From NCBI GenBank assembly GCA_900470445.1, contig UCAU01000043.1:5348-39628 (forward strand): DNA of 34,281 bases. The letters run 5' to 3'. Below the pieces are notes generated by a model that did not search any database, was not told the DNA's origin, and saw nothing but the letters and a program-made list of their open reading frames with translations. Position numbers and translations under genes: made by a program. The stretch comes from Hyphomicrobiales bacterium. GTDB lineage: Bacteria > Pseudomonadota > Alphaproteobacteria > Rhizobiales > Devosiaceae. Position 1 is the stretch's first letter; the number at the start of each line of letters is the position of its first letter. Shown here one piece after another: positions 31,880 to 34,281 of the stretch.

Positions 31880-32368
31880 CTACAGCGTCTTGAACATCAC
31901 ATAGCTATCCACATAGCCGTGCACGGGGTGGTTGAACGCCTTGGGCAGGGTGCCGACAATATCGAACCCGAGGGATTGCCAGAGCGCGACGGCGCGGGTG
32001 TTGGTGGAGACGACGTGGTTGAACTGCATGGCGCGGAAACCGCGTTCGGCGGCGCGGGTCAGCGAGTGTTGGCACATGGCGCGGGCGACGCCTTTGCCCT
32101 GGGCGGCGGGGGCGGTCATGTAGCCGCAATTGGCGACGTGGGCGCCGCCGCCTTGCTGGTTTGCCATGAGGTAGTAAGTGCCGAGGATCACGTCATTTTC
32201 TTCGGCGACGAAGACTTCGTGGGTGGGGCCGAGCCAATAGGCGAGAACCCCTGCATCGTCGAGGTCGGTGGCGATGGCGTAGGTTTGCCCGGCGGCCAGA
32301 GTGGGCGCGACGATGGCGAGGATTTGCGGGATATCTGCCTCAGCGGCGGGGCGGATTTGCAGCGTCAT
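31880..32368 (-). CDS. GNAT family N-acetyltransferase
   Basis: 162 aa from the ATG at 32368 (another in-frame ATG at 32380 would add MKTI). N-terminus LQIRPAAEADIPQILAIV is the usual GNAT start; the acetyl-CoA motif A reads AAQGKGVARAMCQHSLTRA (about 90-108), preceded by the VANCGYMTAP strand; VVSTNTRAVALWQSLGFDIVGTLPKAF is motif B. It resembles PhnO/YncA-like enzymes that acetylate small amines. Its start lies inside the 3' end of the MFS gene, so translation is probably coupled. Substrate unknown. Confidence 0.92.
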   Translation of the reverse strand: MTLQIRPAAEADIPQILAIVAPTLAAGQTYAIATDLDDAGVLAYWLGPTHEVFVAEENDVILGTYYLMANQQGGGAHVANCGYMTAPAAQGKGVARAMCQHSLTRAAERGFRAMQFNHVVSTNTRAVALWQSLGFDIVGTLPKAFNHPVHGYVDSYVMFKTL

Positions 32369-33680
32369 TATCGTCTTCATCCATGGGTGGAACGCGGATC
32401 TGGCCGGGGGGCGCCATGTCGGGGATGATGGGTTTGTTGGCGATGGAGGGGCGGTGGCCCAATTCGAAGCGCCAGGCGGCGGTGGCAAAGAGAATAAGTG
32501 CGAGGACGACGCAGCCGGCGGCGGCCACCCAGGGAGCACCGGGGAAATAGCCGGGCGAGTCGGGCGCTGAAGTGAAATAGGAAAAGATCTGCGTGGCGAC
32601 GACCGGGCCGATAATGGTGGCCAATGAATTGGCGGCGTTGACTGCGCCCTGCAATTCGCCCTGGGCGTTGTCGGGCACCTGACGGGAGAGCACGCCATTG
32701 ATGGCGGGCGGGGCCAGGCCACTGATCGCGCCGATCATGATGAAAACGTAGAGGTAGACCACCTGATCGGTGAAGGCGACGCCGATAAAGGCAGCGATGG
32801 CAGCCAGCAGGCCCAGTATGGCCACGGGCGGCTCGCCGATACGCTTGACCAGGGGACCGACGATGAAGGCCTGGCAGATGGCAAAGCCGATGCCGAAGGC
32901 GCCAAGTGCTCGGCCGATATTGGATGAGGTGAAGCGGTAGACCTCGACCGTGAAATAGCTGAACACGGTAGGCAGCGCCTGGGCGGCCAGCGAAAAGGCG
33001 AACAGCACAGCCAAAAGCCACAGCACGACCGGATAGCGGCGCAGGGCGACGACGGCGCCGAAGGGATTGGCGCGGCGGATGTCGAACTTGCGGCGGGCGT
33101 GGCGGGGCAGGCTTTCGGGCAGGATGAAGAGGCCGAAGAGGAAATTGGCGAAAGCCAGGCCGGCGGCGGCGAAGAAGGGGACGCGGGGACCCAGTTCGCC
33201 GAGTTCACCACCGATGACCGGGCCGATGATGAAACCCAGACCGAAGGCGGCGCCGATCAGCCCGAAGCGGTGCGTGCGCTTATGCGGCGGGGTGATATCG
33301 GCCATGTAGGCGGTGGCGGTGGCGACGGCGGCGCCGGCCACGCCGGCAATGATGCGGCCGATGAAAAGATACCAGACGAATGGGGCGATCGCCATCATCA
33401 GGTAATCGAAGGTGAGGCCGAGCAGGGAGCAAAGCAGGACCGGGCGGCGGCCGAAACGGTCGGAAAGATTGCCCAATACTGGCGAAAACACGAATTGCAT
33501 CAAGGCGTAAGCGAAAACGAGGTAGCCGCCGATGACGGCCGCATTGGCGACGCTACCGCCGGTCAGTTCTTCCAGCAGCTCGGGCAATACCGGCACGATG
33601 ATGCCCACACCGATCATGTCGAGCAGAATGGTGACCAGGATACAGGCCAGCGTCAGGCGGGAGCGGGTCGCAGCTTGCAT
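32340..33680 (-). CDS. MFS transporter, TetA-like (DHA1) efflux protein
   Basis: 446 aa, twelve hydrophobic segments. Transmembrane segment 1 reads LVTILLDMIGVGIIVPVLPELLEEL with the Asp and PVLP of TetA-type antiporters; loop 2-3 motif A GNLSDRFGRRP is at 70-80; motif C-like GAAFGLGFIIGPVIGG is in segment 5. The C-terminal tail is long, acidic and hydrophilic. Inner-membrane drug/H+ antiporter; tetracycline itself cannot be claimed, since no TetR gene is adjacent and many chromosomal relatives export other compounds. The 3' end overlaps the GNAT gene by 29 bases. Confidence 0.92.
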   Translation of the reverse strand: MQAATRSRLTLACILVTILLDMIGVGIIVPVLPELLEELTGGSVANAAVIGGYLVFAYALMQFVFSPVLGNLSDRFGRRPVLLCSLLGLTFDYLMMAIAPFVWYLFIGRIIAGVAGAAVATATAYMADITPPHKRTHRFGLIGAAFGLGFIIGPVIGGELGELGPRVPFFAAAGLAFANFLFGLFILPESLPRHARRKFDIRRANPFGAVVALRRYPVVLWLLAVLFAFSLAAQALPTVFSYFTVEVYRFTSSNIGRALGAFGIGFAICQAFIVGPLVKRIGEPPVAILGLLAAIAAFIGVAFTDQVVYLYVFIMIGAISGLAPPAINGVLSRQVPDNAQGELQGAVNAANSLATIIGPVVATQIFSYFTSAPDSPGYFPGAPWVAAAGCVVLALILFATAAWRFELGHRPSIANKPIIPDMAPPGQIRVPPMDEDDNDAANPPRR

Positions 33681-33868
33681 AAAGTGGCGCTAACCTTCTG
33701 ATTTTCAGGGCCCCAGCGGGCTGGTTGGTGTCGCGCAGTTGACACAGCCGGATCGGCCAAAGCAAGGCCGAACGGTGCTGGGGGTGGTATGCGCGACAGG
33801 TTGAAGCGGCGGGAAGCTGAATCTCTTCAGAGGTTTAACTCGGGTGCTTCGCGGAATGATTCAAGGCC
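33681..33868. other. Intergenic region between the monooxygenase and the MFS gene
   Basis: 188 bases with two small inverted repeats: GTGTC-N8-GACAC (33728-33745), a possible operator upstream of the MFS gene, and CTGAA-TCTC-TTCAG (33817-33830) downstream of the monooxygenase gene. Neither has a U-run. I see no RNA gene or further coding sequence. Confidence 0.4.
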
Positions 33869-34281
33869 TTAGGGCTGCGCATCATGCCCGTAGAGCCAGG
33901 CGAGGCGCTTGAGGTGACCGCGCGGGCCCTGGGCCGATATGACCAGGTTGCGGGCGGTGCTGAGGGGCCAGGGAAGATGAAAAATCTTGCCGTTGGAGCG
34001 GGAGACCTTGGCGACGCGCTCGACGCGCGGGCGGCGGATGACGTCGAATTTGGCGAAGGCAGCCGCGGCATTTGGCTCCTTGATCAGCAGGGGGGCGAGG
34101 ACGGCGGCGTCTTCGATGCCCATAGCGGCGCCCTGGGCCTGGAAGGGGAGCATGGCGTGGGCGGCGTCGCCGATGAGGCCGATATTTTCGCGGTGCCAGG
34201 CGGGGGAATCGACGGTGTAGAGGGGCCAGGGGGTCCAGCTCCGGGCGCCGGCGGCGCGGATGGCTTCGAGCCTGGCGGGGA
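33869..34281 (-). CDS. FAD-dependent monooxygenase, C-terminal part (5' end outside the window)
   Basis: The open frame enters from the right edge and gives 136 codons plus the stop. WHRENIGLIGDAAHAMLPFQAQGAAMGIEDAAVLAPLL contains the GDAAH motif that binds the FAD ribose and the GAAMGIEDA helix after it, the pattern of salicylate hydroxylase/UbiH-like aromatic hydroxylases. The end PWPLSTARNLV-SAQGPRGHLKRLAWLYGHDA is typical of the NahG-like group. The substrate and full length cannot be judged. Confidence 0.9.
   Translation of the reverse strand, partial: PARLEAIRAAGARSWTPWPLYTVDSPAWHRENIGLIGDAAHAMLPFQAQGAAMGIEDAAVLAPLLIKEPNAAAAFAKFDVIRRPRVERVAKVSRSNGKIFHLPWPLSTARNLVISAQGPRGHLKRLAWLYGHDAQP

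Noticed and set aside
32340..33680. Tetracycline resistance determinant
   Set aside because: Only the general TetA-like DHA1 motifs are seen; no TetR neighbour or mobile context supports resistance to tetracycline.

Overview
The window reads as chromosomal DNA of a GC-rich alphaproteobacterium of the order Hyphomicrobiales, most likely Devosia or a close relative. I base this on gene content, codon bias that opens long antisense ORFs, an EcfG-type stress promoter, and palindromic intergenic mosaics typical of the group. The genus is inference from style, not from a database match. No phage, integrase, transposase or CRISPR array is visible. No gene-free stretch exceeds 300 bases; the longest gaps (16042-16279 and 18968-19182) are mostly palindromic repeats.

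Left part, 1-10640, housekeeping genes in short transcription units: a hairpin at the edge; tRNA-Leu(UAA); a RidA-family deaminase with a small PUA/ASCH-like protein; rluA with an exported protein of unknown function; a CsbD stress protein behind a near-perfect EcfG promoter; a DHFR/RibD-like reductase; a DNA alkyltransferase; a CYTH tripolyphosphatase-like protein; an EamA transporter; a gluconate module (SDR plus gntK, divergent from gnd); a phosphoribosyltransferase; and an M20 aminoacyl-type hydrolase.

Central part, 10637-31871, is the notable region: about 21 kb devoted to purine base and nucleoside uptake and breakdown. Eighteen kilobases on the minus strand form two successive operons. 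Operon A (28750 down to 20373) encodes a TRZ/ATZ-type amidohydrolase, a nucleoside hydrolase, a BMP-type nucleoside ABC importer (binding protein, double ATPase, two permeases) and guanine deaminase. Operon B (20223 down to 10637) encodes a PotDCBA-like ABC importer, a second TRZ/ATZ-type amidohydrolase, an M20 dipeptidase-like enzyme, an adenine deaminase and a second nucleoside hydrolase. A divergent plus-strand pair encodes a LacI-family regulator and a second, divergent adenine-deaminase-like enzyme. A LacI-type palindrome lies on the transcription start of operon A, and a 12/14 match lies upstream of operon B, so the regulator probably controls both. Inferred logic: nucleosides are imported, nucleoside hydrolases split them into base and ribose, and deaminases convert adenine and guanine to hypoxanthine and xanthine. 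The paired paralogues with altered catalytic motifs and the M20 enzyme suggest that modified purines are also substrates.

Right part, 31880-34281: a GNAT acetyltransferase overlapping a TetA-like MFS transporter, and the C-terminal part of an FAD-dependent monooxygenase cut by the window edge.
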